The notes under the pieces: generated by a model | What the model was told of the DNA's origin: nothing | What the model saw: the letters and a program-made list of their open reading frames with translations, nothing else | The model's database searches: none | Part shown: piece after piece, positions 1 to 8,778 of the stretch | Layout: each line of letters begins with the position of its first letter | Numbering within the stretch: the first letter of the stretch is position 1 | Origin: Alcaligenes aquatilis | GTDB lineage: Bacteria; Pseudomonadota; Gammaproteobacteria; Burkholderiales; Burkholderiaceae_B | Reading direction: 5' to 3' | DNA length: 64,000 nt | NCBI RefSeq assembly: GCF_003076515.1 | Contig: NZ_CP022390.1 | Coordinates: 496,001 to 560,000, forward strand | Translations under genes and position numbers: made by a program

Positions 1-1
1 T

Positions 2-1060
2 GCACGTTTGATTGATAATACGACGCTTGATGTTGATGGCCAGGCTATCTATGCAGACCGGATAGTGATTGCTACCGGCTCGTCGCCCGTCGTGCCGGGT
101 ATTCCTGGCCTGCAGAGCGTTCCCTATTTGACCAACGAAAATATCTTCCAGCTCGAATCCCTGCCGGAGAGTCTGATCGTTTTGGGCGCTGGCGCCATTG
201 GCGTCGAGTTGTCGCAGGCATTCCAACGGTTGGGAGTCAAGGTCAAGCTTGTAGATCAGGCGGAAACAGTTTTGCCTCGTGAGGAGCCAGAGTTTGTTGG
301 TGCAGTTCAAGATATGTTATTGAAAGAAGGTGTGGGGATCTATGTTGGCCGCACAGTCAAGTCGGTTCGGCAGGAGGGCGCTGATATTGTTTTGTCCTTC
401 ACCGCCGGAGACAGCATTGAAGAAATTCGAGGCCATAGTCTTTTACTGGCATTGGGACGAAAGCCTAATACCGATACAATCAATCTCTCCGATGTGGGCG
501 TCGAGTATGACGCAAAAGGAATCAAGGTTGATGACTTCTGTGAAACAACTACACCAGGTATCTATGCGGTTGGTGATGTGGTTGGCCCCTACCTGTTCTC
601 GCACACCGGTGGTTATCAGGCAAGAGAGCTTGTACGCAATCTGTATAGCACAGACTCTCCGAAGCCGATCAGCCTGGAAGGGGTGGCCTGGTGCACGTTT
701 ACGGAGCCTGAACTGGCGCATTGCGGTCTATCAGAAGAGGAAGCCCGGTGCGTTTACGGTGATGAAATAACCGTATTCACGGGCAAATACTCCGACCTTG
801 ACCGTGCCGTCGTTGATCAGAAAACCGACGGTATGGGAAAAGTCATTTGCGATAAACATGGCCACATTCTCGGGGCCAGTATCCTGGGTGAACGAGCTTG
901 TGAATTACTTGGTGAACTCCAAGTCATGAAGCAACATGGCATTCCGCTACAGGGATTGCAAAGTGCCATACATCCTTATCCAGGATATAGCGAACTTCTT
1001 TTGTACCTTAGCTTCGATGCGCATGCACACTTTGGCGCGAGTAGTGACGAACACAATTAA
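2..1060 (+). CDS. Pyridine nucleotide-disulfide oxidoreductase, 5'-truncated by the window edge
   Basis: C-terminal part of a class I flavin disulfide reductase (dihydrolipoamide dehydrogenase / mercuric reductase-like). The frame is open from the first base, so the FAD-binding N-terminus and the redox CxxxxC lie outside the window; the first Met-like codon (TTG at 8) is probably internal. Visible are the ATGSSP segment, the NAD(P)-binding GAGAIGVE motif, the second FAD contact ending in YAVGDV, and the dimerisation domain with HPYPGYSE near the end, where the catalytic His-Glu pair of this family sits. Substrate cannot be told from this part. By eye the gene is less GC-rich than most of the window. 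Confidence 0.9.
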   Translation, partial: ARLIDNTTLDVDGQAIYADRIVIATGSSPVVPGIPGLQSVPYLTNENIFQLESLPESLIVLGAGAIGVELSQAFQRLGVKVKLVDQAETVLPREEPEFVGAVQDMLLKEGVGIYVGRTVKSVRQEGADIVLSFTAGDSIEEIRGHSLLLALGRKPNTDTINLSDVGVEYDAKGIKVDDFCETTTPGIYAVGDVVGPYLFSHTGGYQARELVRNLYSTDSPKPISLEGVAWCTFTEPELAHCGLSEEEARCVYGDEITVFTGKYSDLDRAVVDQKTDGMGKVICDKHGHILGASILGERACELLGELQVMKQHGIPLQGLQSAIHPYPGYSELLLYLSFDAHAHFGASSDEHN

Positions 1061-1318
1061 CCACGTGATGTCAGGGACCGCGCTACGGATGAGCATAATG
1101 AACACAGTTTCTTCGCTTCTTTTTCTTCGTAGGCGGTCTGGTTACTGTACGCATTGTTATCCTGCTTGCTCAGAAAGCCTTGTTTATCGAACCTTAAGAC
1201 GATTCAAAACGAAACTGAACAAAATCGGTGAAATGATGCTCTCGGCAATAGCAGTGTTTATTTATGTGGATCAGATGTTTGTTGTATTTCCCAGCCCTGC
1301 AAAAGGGAGGGCAAAGTG

Positions 1319-1894
1319 ATGGCCAAGCGCTTATCCAAGCAGGAAAGACGGGAGCAGTTGCTCTCCGTTGCCGATAGTATCGTCAGGGCCAACGGGACGG
1401 AGGCCCTGACTCTCATCACTCTTGCCGATAAGGCTGGTGTGACAAAAGCTCTTACGTATGACCACTTCTCTACTCGGGAAGGCCTGCTCATCCAGCTTTA
1501 TAGACGCTACGACGAGCGAGTCATTGCAGCGACTCAGGCAGCCATTTCCTCCGGCGCTAAAACAATAGAGTGCGCGGCTGAGGCAGTAGTCGTCTCATAC
1601 ATCGAGTGCACCTGCTACGGCGGCAATCAATACGAAGCGATTGTTTCTGCACTGCTGGCCTATCCTGATTATCAGGATATACGACTACGCATCAGGGACT
1701 TCTTTGCGGACGCATACGAGGAAATCTTTCGCTGTTTCATGACGAAAAAAGGAGCAGACGTCAGGCTGAGGTTTATTGCAATTTTCGGGGCGATTGAAGA
1801 GGTTGCCAGGTCAGTATCCATCGGAGAATATAGTGTTGAAGAGGCGATTGCAGCACTAAAGTCTATTATTGTGGCGATTTTGAAGGAACGCTAG
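1319..1894 (+). CDS. TetR/AcrR family transcriptional regulator
   Basis: A 191-residue one-domain regulator. Residues about 5-55 form the TetR helix-turn-helix (Ala-Asp-Lys-Ala-Gly-Val-Thr, then the recognition helix ending YDHF); the rest is an all-helical ligand-binding half of unknown ligand. ATG at 1319 is chosen over the GTG at 1316 because GGGAGG at 1305-1310 is 8 bases from it. It follows the truncated reductase by about 260 bases on the same strand and might control it, but no operator was identified. Like the reductase it is AT-richer than later genes, so the pair may have been acquired together (inference). Confidence 0.9.
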   Translation: MAKRLSKQERREQLLSVADSIVRANGTEALTLITLADKAGVTKALTYDHFSTREGLLIQLYRRYDERVIAATQAAISSGAKTIECAAEAVVVSYIECTCYGGNQYEAIVSALLAYPDYQDIRLRIRDFFADAYEEIFRCFMTKKGADVRLRFIAIFGAIEEVARSVSIGEYSVEEAIAALKSIIVAILKER

Positions 1895-2120
1895 CGTTCC
1901 ATGCTTCATATAGACGACAGCCCTCAGCAGAGAGAAAAAACTGTCAAACCTAATAATTTGGGGCCTGCCAGCCATACCTATGTGGCATGACGGTCTACGG
2001 CTTTTGTCACCTTGGATACGTCAGAATGCACGTGTCGTTTGATGTGGTTCAGTGTGAGTGCTTAGAGTCAGACGGCTTCTAGCCAGTATGCACGCCGCAG
2101 CCTGATCAGCCTTTTACCGT

Positions 2121-2825
2121 TCACACCGACCGAGTCAGTCCACCATCCACCTTGATGTTCTGTCCGGTAATATACCCAGCGCCATCCGATAACAAAAACG
2201 CAATTGTCGCCGCAATTTCCTCGGCTTTGCCATAGCGTTCCATGGGCACGCTTTCTCGTCGTTCTGCGGTGGCGGGCAGGCTATCAATCCAACCGGGCAG
2301 CACGTTGTTCATGCGTACATTCTTGGCTGCATAGCTGTCTGCAAAAATCTTGGTGAAGCTGGCCAGCCCGGCGCGAAATACCGCCGACGTGGGGAACATC
2401 TCCGCAGGCTCAAACGCCCAGGCTGTAGAAATATTCACAATCGCCCCACCACCTTGCGCGGCCATGATGGGTGCCACCAGTCGCGCTGGACGCACGGCAT
2501 TCAGAAAGTAGACGTCCATGCCTTTGTGCCAGTCTTCGTCGCTGATCTCCAGAACCGGGCCACGCGGGCCGTGTCCGGCGGAGCTGACCAGGGCGTCGAT
2601 ACGTCCCCAGCGTTGCATGGTCAGGTCAACCAGCCGCTGCAAGTCCTCGTTGGATTGATTCGATCCGGTCAGACCGATGCCGCCCAACTCCTTGGCCAAA
2701 GCCTCGCCCTTGCCGGACGAGGACAGGATGGCGACGTGGTAGCCATCTTGGGCCAGTTTGCGGGCCGCTGCGGCACCCATACCCGAGCCGCCTGCGCTAA
2801 TAAGTGCTACTTTTTCTACAGTCAT
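2121..2825 (-). CDS. Short-chain dehydrogenase/reductase with atypical active site
   Basis: A 234-residue Rossmann-fold SDR. The N-terminal nucleotide loop reads SAGGSGMG, the SSAG motif corresponds to the family NNAG, and the C-terminus has the usual GQNIKVDGG. At the catalytic site the usual YxxxK appears as SAVFR: aligned on the following AGLASFTK helix, Tyr is replaced by Ser and Lys by Arg. The protein may therefore be non-catalytic, or belong to the divergent SDR group with altered chemistry. It is divergent from a LysR-type regulator 100 bases away, the usual layout for a LysR-controlled target. Confidence 0.9.
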   Translation of the reverse strand: MTVEKVALISAGGSGMGAAAARKLAQDGYHVAILSSSGKGEALAKELGGIGLTGSNQSNEDLQRLVDLTMQRWGRIDALVSSAGHGPRGPVLEISDEDWHKGMDVYFLNAVRPARLVAPIMAAQGGGAIVNISTAWAFEPAEMFPTSAVFRAGLASFTKIFADSYAAKNVRMNNVLPGWIDSLPATAERRESVPMERYGKAEEIAATIAFLLSDGAGYITGQNIKVDGGLTRSV

Positions 2826-2928
2826 GAGAGCCTCCGTGTGTTGAGATTGATACTATTATTTCAGCCTGCATTAGAAAAATCATGCGATAAATAAGCCTTC
2901 AAGGGTGTAGAAAAACTACTGTTTAAAA

Positions 2929-3801
2929 ATGATGAAATCTCGCCGTTCCTTGCCCCCGCTCAATGCCTTGCGTGCTTTTGAAGTGTCTGGTCGTCGTTTG
3001 AGTTTCCGTGCCGCCGCGGATGAGCTGGGGGTGACGCAAGGGGCTGTTGCCCAGCAAGTCCGGGCCTTGGAAGAGCATTTGGGCCTTGCGCTGTTTCAAC
3101 GTCATCCGCGTGGTTTGCAACTGACTTTGCCGGGTGCGGCCTATCTGGCCGAGGTCACCCGTGCTTTTGATACCTTGGCTGATGCAACCGGGCGCTTGTT
3201 GGTACGCCCTGATACGGTCACGATCAGTGTCACGCCCACGGTGGCTGCCAAGTTACTGATTCCCCGCCTGGGGGATTTGCAGGCGGCCTTGCCTGATGTG
3301 GAGCTACGTACCGTGGCAACGGAGGCCTTGTCGGATTTTGAGCGTGATCAGGTTGACATTGCCGTGCGCCTGACTCGCCCGCCTTTTGCGGCGGACCTGG
3401 AGGCCCAGTTGTTGTTTCGTCAGGATGTCGTGGCCGTGGCCAGCCCCCGTTTGGTGGGGAATATGACGCTTCCTTTATCGCTTGAACAGTTGCGTGTGTT
3501 GCCCTTATTGCATGACGCTCAAGGGCATTGGGCTACCTTCTTGAAAGCCGGCGGCAAGTTGCCGGGCGCGGTATTCAACCAGACAACGCTGGCATTGGAT
3601 GCTGCTATGGCAGGCCAAGGCGTGGCTTTGGCCTGCAAGGCTTTTGTGGCAACGGATCTGGCCGCTGGGCGCTTGGTGCAGGTGGCGCAGGCAGGGATTT
3701 TGGGACCGGACTTCTATCTGGTGCGCAGGCGCTCAGCCCCGGTCAGACAGTCGGCCCAGGCGGTATGGGATTGGTGCTTGAACAGATTGTTGCCTTGTTA
3801 G
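2929..3801 (+). CDS. LysR family transcriptional regulator (GcvA-like)
   Basis: A 290-residue LysR-type regulator. The N-terminal winged helix-turn-helix (about residues 8-65; LNALRAFEVSGRRLSFRAAA, then VTQGAVAQQVRALE) matches the GcvA/AmpR branch, followed by a periplasmic-binding-protein-like effector domain from about residue 90. A second ATG at 2932 is equally possible as start. It is transcribed divergently from the SDR gene at 2121-2825 and most likely regulates it and itself from the shared 103-base intergenic region. The effector is unknown. Confidence 0.93.
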   Translation: MMKSRRSLPPLNALRAFEVSGRRLSFRAAADELGVTQGAVAQQVRALEEHLGLALFQRHPRGLQLTLPGAAYLAEVTRAFDTLADATGRLLVRPDTVTISVTPTVAAKLLIPRLGDLQAALPDVELRTVATEALSDFERDQVDIAVRLTRPPFAADLEAQLLFRQDVVAVASPRLVGNMTLPLSLEQLRVLPLLHDAQGHWATFLKAGGKLPGAVFNQTTLALDAAMAGQGVALACKAFVATDLAAGRLVQVAQAGILGPDFYLVRRRSAPVRQSAQAVWDWCLNRLLPC

Positions 3802-3980
3802 TGTGATGCTCAACAGGTTCGAGTTTGTGCAGACAACCGTTTCGCAATACGCAGGCAGGTGCCCGTGAAAGGTACGGTCTGGCTGTATTGGGGCTCAGCG
3901 TTTTTGGCCTTCCTGATGCAAAGGGCTAAACTGGCCGCACTTCTGGTGCAGCAGCACCCAGCTTTTTACAGGAAAAAAAT

Positions 3981-4325
3981 ATGAGCACACCGCTTCCTTG
4001 TCCTCAGTGCACCTTGGAAAATACCTACCATGACACCGAGCAATGGGTATGTGCCGATTGTGGCTATGAATGGCAAGACGCAGACCCGGCCTTGGAGTCT
4101 GAAACCGATAGTGATGAGCTGATCGTTAAAGACAGCAACGGCAATGTGCTGGCCGCTGGCGACGATGTGATTCTGATCCGAGACCTGAAGGTGAAAGGTT
4201 CCAATACCTTGAAAAAGGGGGCCAAGGCCAAAGGCATCCGTCTGGTTCGGGGTGACCACGAAGTCGATTGCAAGATTGATGGCATTAGCTATTTGTTAAA
4301 GGCCATGTACTTGAAGAAAGCCTAA
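3981..4325 (+). CDS. yjdM: PhnA/YjdM-type zinc-ribbon protein
   Basis: A 114-residue protein of the PhnA (YjdM) family, full length for the family. The N-terminus carries two CxxC knuckles (CPQC and CADC) of a zinc ribbon, followed by the conserved PhnA domain (KDSNGN...GDDV.LI.DLKVKGS) and a C-terminus ending YLKKA. Despite the historic name there is no good evidence that the family works in phosphonate use, and no phn genes are nearby. The gene stands alone and is followed by a strong intrinsic terminator. Confidence 0.93.
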   Translation: MSTPLPCPQCTLENTYHDTEQWVCADCGYEWQDADPALESETDSDELIVKDSNGNVLAAGDDVILIRDLKVKGSNTLKKGAKAKGIRLVRGDHEVDCKIDGISYLLKAMYLKKA

Positions 4326-4350
4326 GCACTCAAACTTGGGTTTTTGGCAG

Positions 4351-4382
4351 GCGCAGCGTATAGACACGCTGCGCTTTTTTTA
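4351..4382 (+). terminator. Intrinsic terminator after yjdM
   Basis: Perfect 9-bp stem (GCGCAGCGT / ACGCTGCGC) with a six-base loop followed at once by a run of T. It ends the yjdM transcript 25 bases after the stop codon. Confidence 0.9.
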
Positions 4383-4474
4383 TGCCTGCAGACAGGGGAA
4401 GGCATCCAGGCGACGGCAACCATTAGTCAGCGTATTAATGGCAGGTAGTAGCAAACAAGGCGTTGGGCGTGTAT

Positions 4475-4496
4475 ATAATAATGAGAATGATTATTA
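4475..4496 (+). promoter_or_regulatory. Fur-box-like site upstream of the ECF sigma gene
   Basis: An AT-rich near-palindrome containing AATGAGAATGATTATTA, close to the classical Fur consensus (GATAATGATAATCATTATC). It lies 28 bases before the sigma-factor start codon at 4524, the place expected for iron repression of a FecI-type sigma factor. Recognised by pattern only. Confidence 0.75.
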
Positions 4497-4523
4497 ATTA
4501 TATGTTTATCTGATTGTCTTTCT

Positions 4524-5018
4524 ATGTCCAAGCTGACGGCGGCGTTCCTGACCCATTACCCGGATTTGATCCGTTATTTGCGCAGGCGTACGCATTGTTC
4601 TGAACTGGCGCAAGACTGCGCACATGACACGTGGCTGCGTTTGTTGGAGAAGGGGAAGCAGGTTACGGCGGACAACCACAGAGCCTATGTGTTCAAAGTT
4701 GCCGCCAATATCGCGGCGGATTGGTATCGGCGTCAAACACGCGAGCAGGCTGCGTTCGATGGCTACGCCTTGAGTGTCGCCCATCACCATGCGCCGGATA
4801 CGTACGAAGAAGTGCAGGCCAAGGAAACCTTGCAACGTCTGGAGCAGGCCCTGATGGCTCAGTCCCAGCGCAGCGTACGTATTTTTATGATGCATCGCTG
4901 TGAAGAGATGAGCTACGCGCAGATCGCCCAGAAGTTGTCGGTGTCCGAGAGCACCATTGAAAAACACATGATGCGTATTTTGCTGGTGGCGCACCAAGTC
5001 TTTAATTGCGCAGAATGA
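4524..5018 (+). CDS. FecI-type ECF RNA polymerase sigma factor
   Basis: A 164-residue extracytoplasmic-function sigma factor of the iron-starvation (FecI/PvdS) group. Region 2 spans about residues 10-75 (DLIRYLRRR..., HDTWLRLL) and region 4 spans about 105-160, ending in the recognition helix SVSESTIEKHMMRI. It should direct polymerase to the TonB-receptor operon once released by the FecR-like protein, whose gene overlaps its 3' end by 13 bases. A Fur-box-like sequence precedes it. Confidence 0.93.
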   Translation: MSKLTAAFLTHYPDLIRYLRRRTHCSELAQDCAHDTWLRLLEKGKQVTADNHRAYVFKVAANIAADWYRRQTREQAAFDGYALSVAHHHAPDTYEEVQAKETLQRLEQALMAQSQRSVRIFMMHRCEEMSYAQIAQKLSVSESTIEKHMMRILLVAHQVFNCAE

Positions 5019-5959
5019 ACGCGCCGCCAGATTCGGCCTGGAGCCGTGTGGATGAAGATGCCGCTCGTTGGGTGGTGCGCAAAGAAGGTGCCAAGCTAGA
5101 GCCGGACACCCTGGCTCAGTTCGATGCCTGGTATGGGGCTGATCCTTTACATGCTCAAACCTATGATGCCTTGGCGGCCAGTTGGCGGCGACTGGATCAG
5201 GTGTCGATGCTGCCCATTGCCCGTAAAAAGCGAAAATCCCGTGTCAAAACGCTGGCCAGTGCCTGTGTCTTGATGGGGGCGTCTTTTTACGCCTGGCAGA
5301 TGTTTGAGCAGCAAGGTTTGATCAACAGTGGGGTAGAGATCACCCAATTAAGTCTGCCTGATGGCTCGGTGGCGATTCTGGACGCGCAGACCCGTGTGCG
5401 TCTGAATTTTGAAAATGGTCAACGGCAGGTCAGCGTGGAGTCGGGGCGCGCCTTCTTTCAGGTGGTGTCTGCCACGGCTCAGACCGGCCCGTTCACTGTG
5501 CAAACCGGCCTGGCGCAGGCGACGGCCTTGGGGACGCGCTACGAGGTCAGCTTTAACGATCAGGTCAGTACTGTGGCAGTGTATGAACATACCGTGCAGG
5601 TGCAGTGCCAGTCTTGCGATACGTCGCAGCCGGTGATCTTGCAGCCGGGAGACAGGGCCACGGTGGCGCACGGGCAATTGCAGGCGCAATTGGCCCAGTC
5701 TACGGCTTCCACACACGCGGAAGCGGCCCCGGCCTGGACGAATGGTTTACTGAGTTTTGATGATGTCAGCCTGCGGGAAGCGGCCCGTCAGTTGGGACAG
5801 TACACGCATCGCGTGATCTGGATGGGTAGCGAGAAGGCGGAGGCAACGCGGGTGTCCGGTGTGGTGCAAGCGGCTCGGCCAGCCGCCGCCCTGAACTTGC
5901 TGACCGTGGGGCAAGGCTTACAAATCAGGGAGTTGCCGGGGCTTATAGTTATTTACTAA
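5006..5959 (+). CDS. FecR-family anti-sigma regulator
   Basis: A 317-residue inner-membrane FecR-type regulator. It has an N-terminal cytoplasmic DUF4880 domain (DEDAARWVVRKEG, then FDAWY...HAQTYD), one membrane helix at about residues 78-97, and a periplasmic FecR domain (LPDGSVAILDAQTRV...GRAFFQV) with an STN-like C-terminus. In the family it carries the signal from the loaded TonB receptor to the sigma factor. It overlaps the sigma gene by 13 bases, indicating coupled translation. Confidence 0.93.
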   Translation: MRRMNAPPDSAWSRVDEDAARWVVRKEGAKLEPDTLAQFDAWYGADPLHAQTYDALAASWRRLDQVSMLPIARKKRKSRVKTLASACVLMGASFYAWQMFEQQGLINSGVEITQLSLPDGSVAILDAQTRVRLNFENGQRQVSVESGRAFFQVVSATAQTGPFTVQTGLAQATALGTRYEVSFNDQVSTVAVYEHTVQVQCQSCDTSQPVILQPGDRATVAHGQLQAQLAQSTASTHAEAAPAWTNGLLSFDDVSLREAARQLGQYTHRVIWMGSEKAEATRVSGVVQAARPAAALNLLTVGQGLQIRELPGLIVIY

Positions 5960-5976
5960 TGATAATTATTATCAAT
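5955..5976 (+). promoter_or_regulatory. Fur-box-like site before the TonB receptor gene
   Basis: The sequence AATGATAATTATTATCA is a near-perfect Fur consensus overlapping the fecR stop codon, 85 bases before the receptor start. It suggests direct iron repression of the receptor in addition to control of the sigma gene, the layout known for FecI-type systems. Recognised by pattern only. Confidence 0.8.
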
Positions 5977-6060
5977 AAAAAAATACGATGGTCATCAGGG
6001 GTGAGGAAAGAGGGGTAGCACAGCGTCCTGAGGGTAGTTGTTTACATAGGATGCTCCATC

Positions 6061-8778
6061 ATGAAGTGCGCTTTGCAGGACACGCCGCCTCTTTTTGCCA
6101 TGCGCAGGCATGTTCGTTCCGGCGTGGCAACCGACTCTTTTTCTTCTTCCCAAGGCTCGCGCTTTAAGCAGGGGCAAGTGGCTATCTTGATGGCCAGTGT
6201 CTTGCTGCTGATGCAGCCCATGCAGGCGCACGCGGCCGGGCCGATCGTGCTGGATATGGCGTCTCAGCCTTTGGCCGATGCACTTTTGCAGATTGGCCGT
6301 CAAGCCCAGGTGGAGATCGCGTTTTCACCGGGGCAGGTTCGGGAAAAGCGCGCTGTAGCCTTGCAAGGCGAACTGACGGTTGAGCAGGCTTTGGATACCT
6401 TGCTGGCCCCTTGGGGATTGGCGGCCAGAGCACAGGGCGATCAGCGTTATGCGATTGTGACGGCTCCTGTTGCCAAAGGCTTGTCCGTGCTCGACCCTGT
6501 CCGTGTCCACGGGCAGCGTGTCGGAGAGCGCCGTTATTCCCGCGAAGAACTGGATCAACGCGCAGCGGGTAACCGTGATCTGTCCAGCCTTCTGGCCGAC
6601 AACCCGGCTGTTCGTCAGAACGAAGCCGCAAAAACCAGTGCAAATCGTGGCTCTTTGGCGCTGGAAGATATCAGCTTTTATGGGGCCAGCCCCTTCCAGA
6701 ATCAGTTCCAAATTGATGGCATCAGCTCCACCAATCAGATTGATCCGGCCAGCCGTAATTTGAACCTGCAGGTGGGCAACGTGCCCGCCTATGCTCAGGC
6801 CTACAACCTGGATACCCATATGCTGGAGAGCGTAACGGTGCTCGATAGCAGCATTCCCGTGGAGTATGGTCGCTTTACCGGGGGCGTGGTCGATGCCAAG
6901 GTGCGAGATCCCAAGGGTGATAACAGCTTTCGTGCGGACTTCAGCTACAACTCCTCGGAGCTAACGTCGCAGACTGTGCCCGAAGAGCAAAAGAAAAAGT
7001 TTGGGGCCGGTGAACCGGGTTTCACTCCTGCCTGGACCAAGCGCTTTTCGTCCGCCATGCTGGATGTGGGCATCACGGATAGCACCGCTGCCTTGATCAA
7101 TGTGTCCCGGCGTGAGTCCAGCATTGATCGCACCATGCGCGTCTTGCACGAGAAGGAGTTCACCGATGTGAATACGAACTCCAAGGACCGTGTCGATAAT
7201 GTGTTCGCCAAAGTTCATACCCGTTGGAGTGCCAGCACGGACTCCGCCCTGACCTTCAAGTACGCGGATCGGCGCGAGGACCTGGTGGATTCCGGCATCC
7301 TGGCCAATCGGGTTCAGTGGCAGCATCAACAGAAAGCTTATGGTCTGGGTTTCGATCTGAACCATGACTTTGGGTGGGGGCTAGGCCGTGTGCAACTGGG
7401 TTATGACCAGATGAACAGCTACCGTAATTCCGACGGCACGGAGTACATGGTCAATATGGTGTTTTTGCCCAATGGCCGACCAGACTACACCTATATCAGC
7501 GGCGGGTTTGGGCAGGAATCCACCGAGCAGCGCAACCTGACCTTGAAGTCCCGACTGGAGTTCAAGCCGTTCCAGACCGGGGCCATTGAACATACGCCTT
7601 ATGTGGGTTTTGAGCTGGCCCACACCAAGGGAGAGTTTGTCCGTCATCAGGATGCGTATGGGGGGCAAAAACGTCATTACAGCGGTGGGCAAGCTAGCAA
7701 GGTCCAGACCTTGAACTACTACCGTGCTGGAGAGGTGGGAGTCAGCTATACCAATGCATCCGTTTATGTGTCGGATCGCCTGGCCTGGCAGAATCTGGCC
7801 CTGACCACGGGCTTGCGCATGGATAAAGACAATTACTTTGGCAACACCAATCTGGCGCCACGTACCTTGCTGGAATGGGATGTGCTGGGAACAGGAGAAA
7901 CTCGCCTGTCAGGTGGCTGGTCGCGTTATTACGGCATGGATATTCTTGGAACCGCCATGCGTGAGCGCAAGAGCCAACTACACACTTTGTTGGTGACGGG
8001 GGGCAAGCCGGTCGACCGGCCGTCGCACACGGCCTACAAGCTGGATGGGCTGAGAACACCGTATGACGACGAGTGGGCCTTGCGCTTGCAGCAGCAGTTA
8101 TCAAGCAAGGTGGCCGCCGAGCTGGCCTATGTACGCCGTTATGGTCGTCAACAAGTCTCTCTCGAAGGGCTGGCCAAGACAGGCTACACCTACACGAACA
8201 ACGGTAAGTCCAAAACGGATGCTTTTACCTTGAGTCTGATGAGCACGGCCCCTTGGACCTTGGGTGAGAGCCTGTGGACAGCGCGTGTGGATGTGACTTA
8301 TCAGCACAGCAAGCGCAATAACAAGCTGGCTGATGGCTACGATGGCGAGGCCGAAGCACAGGAGGAGAACATCTATTACAACGGTGACCTGATACGCCGG
8401 GGTGATCGTCCAGTGGGGGATTACAACCTGCCTTGGCGAGTCAGTGCCGGTGTGACTGGTAGGTGGGCGCGTTATGGTTTGCAGATGAACAACCGGATCA
8501 ACTGGAACAGTGCGCGCATGGATGTGCATTATGTGGGTCTGAGTCGGAACGACGGACTGGAAAAGTATGAGTCCGGTCGGGTCGGTTCCTATTGGACCTG
8601 GGATATGCGCCTGGATTGGGAGCCGGCCATGCTTAAAGGTCTGGGCCTGGGGCTGGATGTGCTAAACGTGCTGGACAAGCAAGCACCCGTAGTGGTCTCG
8701 ACACCGACTTCGGTGCTGAACCCGAACCTTTATCGCACAGGACGAGAGCTGTGGTTGCGCGCTTCCTATCGATATTAA
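6061..8778 (+). CDS. TonB-dependent outer-membrane receptor/transducer with STN domain
   Basis: A 905-residue TonB-dependent transducer. After a long N-terminal leader with a hydrophobic signal core at about residues 40-58 it has an STN signalling domain (about 60-135), then the plug (about 165-300, including QNQFQIDGISS and EYGRFTGG) and a 22-strand barrel ending in aromatic Tyr-Arg-Tyr. The STN domain is what contacts the FecR-type regulator. The ligand is unknown: it lacks the close similarity to classical siderophore receptors seen in the locus at 39-43 kb. ATG at 6061 is used; ATGs at codons 14 and 45 are alternatives. Its last 28 bases overlap a di-haem peroxidase gene. Confidence 0.92.
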   Translation: MKCALQDTPPLFAMRRHVRSGVATDSFSSSQGSRFKQGQVAILMASVLLLMQPMQAHAAGPIVLDMASQPLADALLQIGRQAQVEIAFSPGQVREKRAVALQGELTVEQALDTLLAPWGLAARAQGDQRYAIVTAPVAKGLSVLDPVRVHGQRVGERRYSREELDQRAAGNRDLSSLLADNPAVRQNEAAKTSANRGSLALEDISFYGASPFQNQFQIDGISSTNQIDPASRNLNLQVGNVPAYAQAYNLDTHMLESVTVLDSSIPVEYGRFTGGVVDAKVRDPKGDNSFRADFSYNSSELTSQTVPEEQKKKFGAGEPGFTPAWTKRFSSAMLDVGITDSTAALINVSRRESSIDRTMRVLHEKEFTDVNTNSKDRVDNVFAKVHTRWSASTDSALTFKYADRREDLVDSGILANRVQWQHQQKAYGLGFDLNHDFGWGLGRVQLGYDQMNSYRNSDGTEYMVNMVFLPNGRPDYTYISGGFGQESTEQRNLTLKSRLEFKPFQTGAIEHTPYVGFELAHTKGEFVRHQDAYGGQKRHYSGGQASKVQTLNYYRAGEVGVSYTNASVYVSDRLAWQNLALTTGLRMDKDNYFGNTNLAPRTLLEWDVLGTGETRLSGGWSRYYGMDILGTAMRERKSQLHTLLVTGGKPVDRPSHTAYKLDGLRTPYDDEWALRLQQQLSSKVAAELAYVRRYGRQQVSLEGLAKTGYTYTNNGKSKTDAFTLSLMSTAPWTLGESLWTARVDVTYQHSKRNNKLADGYDGEAEAQEENIYYNGDLIRRGDRPVGDYNLPWRVSAGVTGRWARYGLQMNNRINWNSARMDVHYVGLSRNDGLEKYESGRVGSYWTWDMRLDWEPAMLKGLGLGLDVLNVLDKQAPVVVSTPTSVLNPNLYRTGRELWLRASYRY

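Noticed and set aside
936..1319. 127-codon frame between the reductase and the TetR gene
   Set aside because: It overlaps the reductase end, has no ribosome site and no family resemblance. A hydrophobic stretch in another frame at about 1111-1195 has an in-frame stop directly before it.
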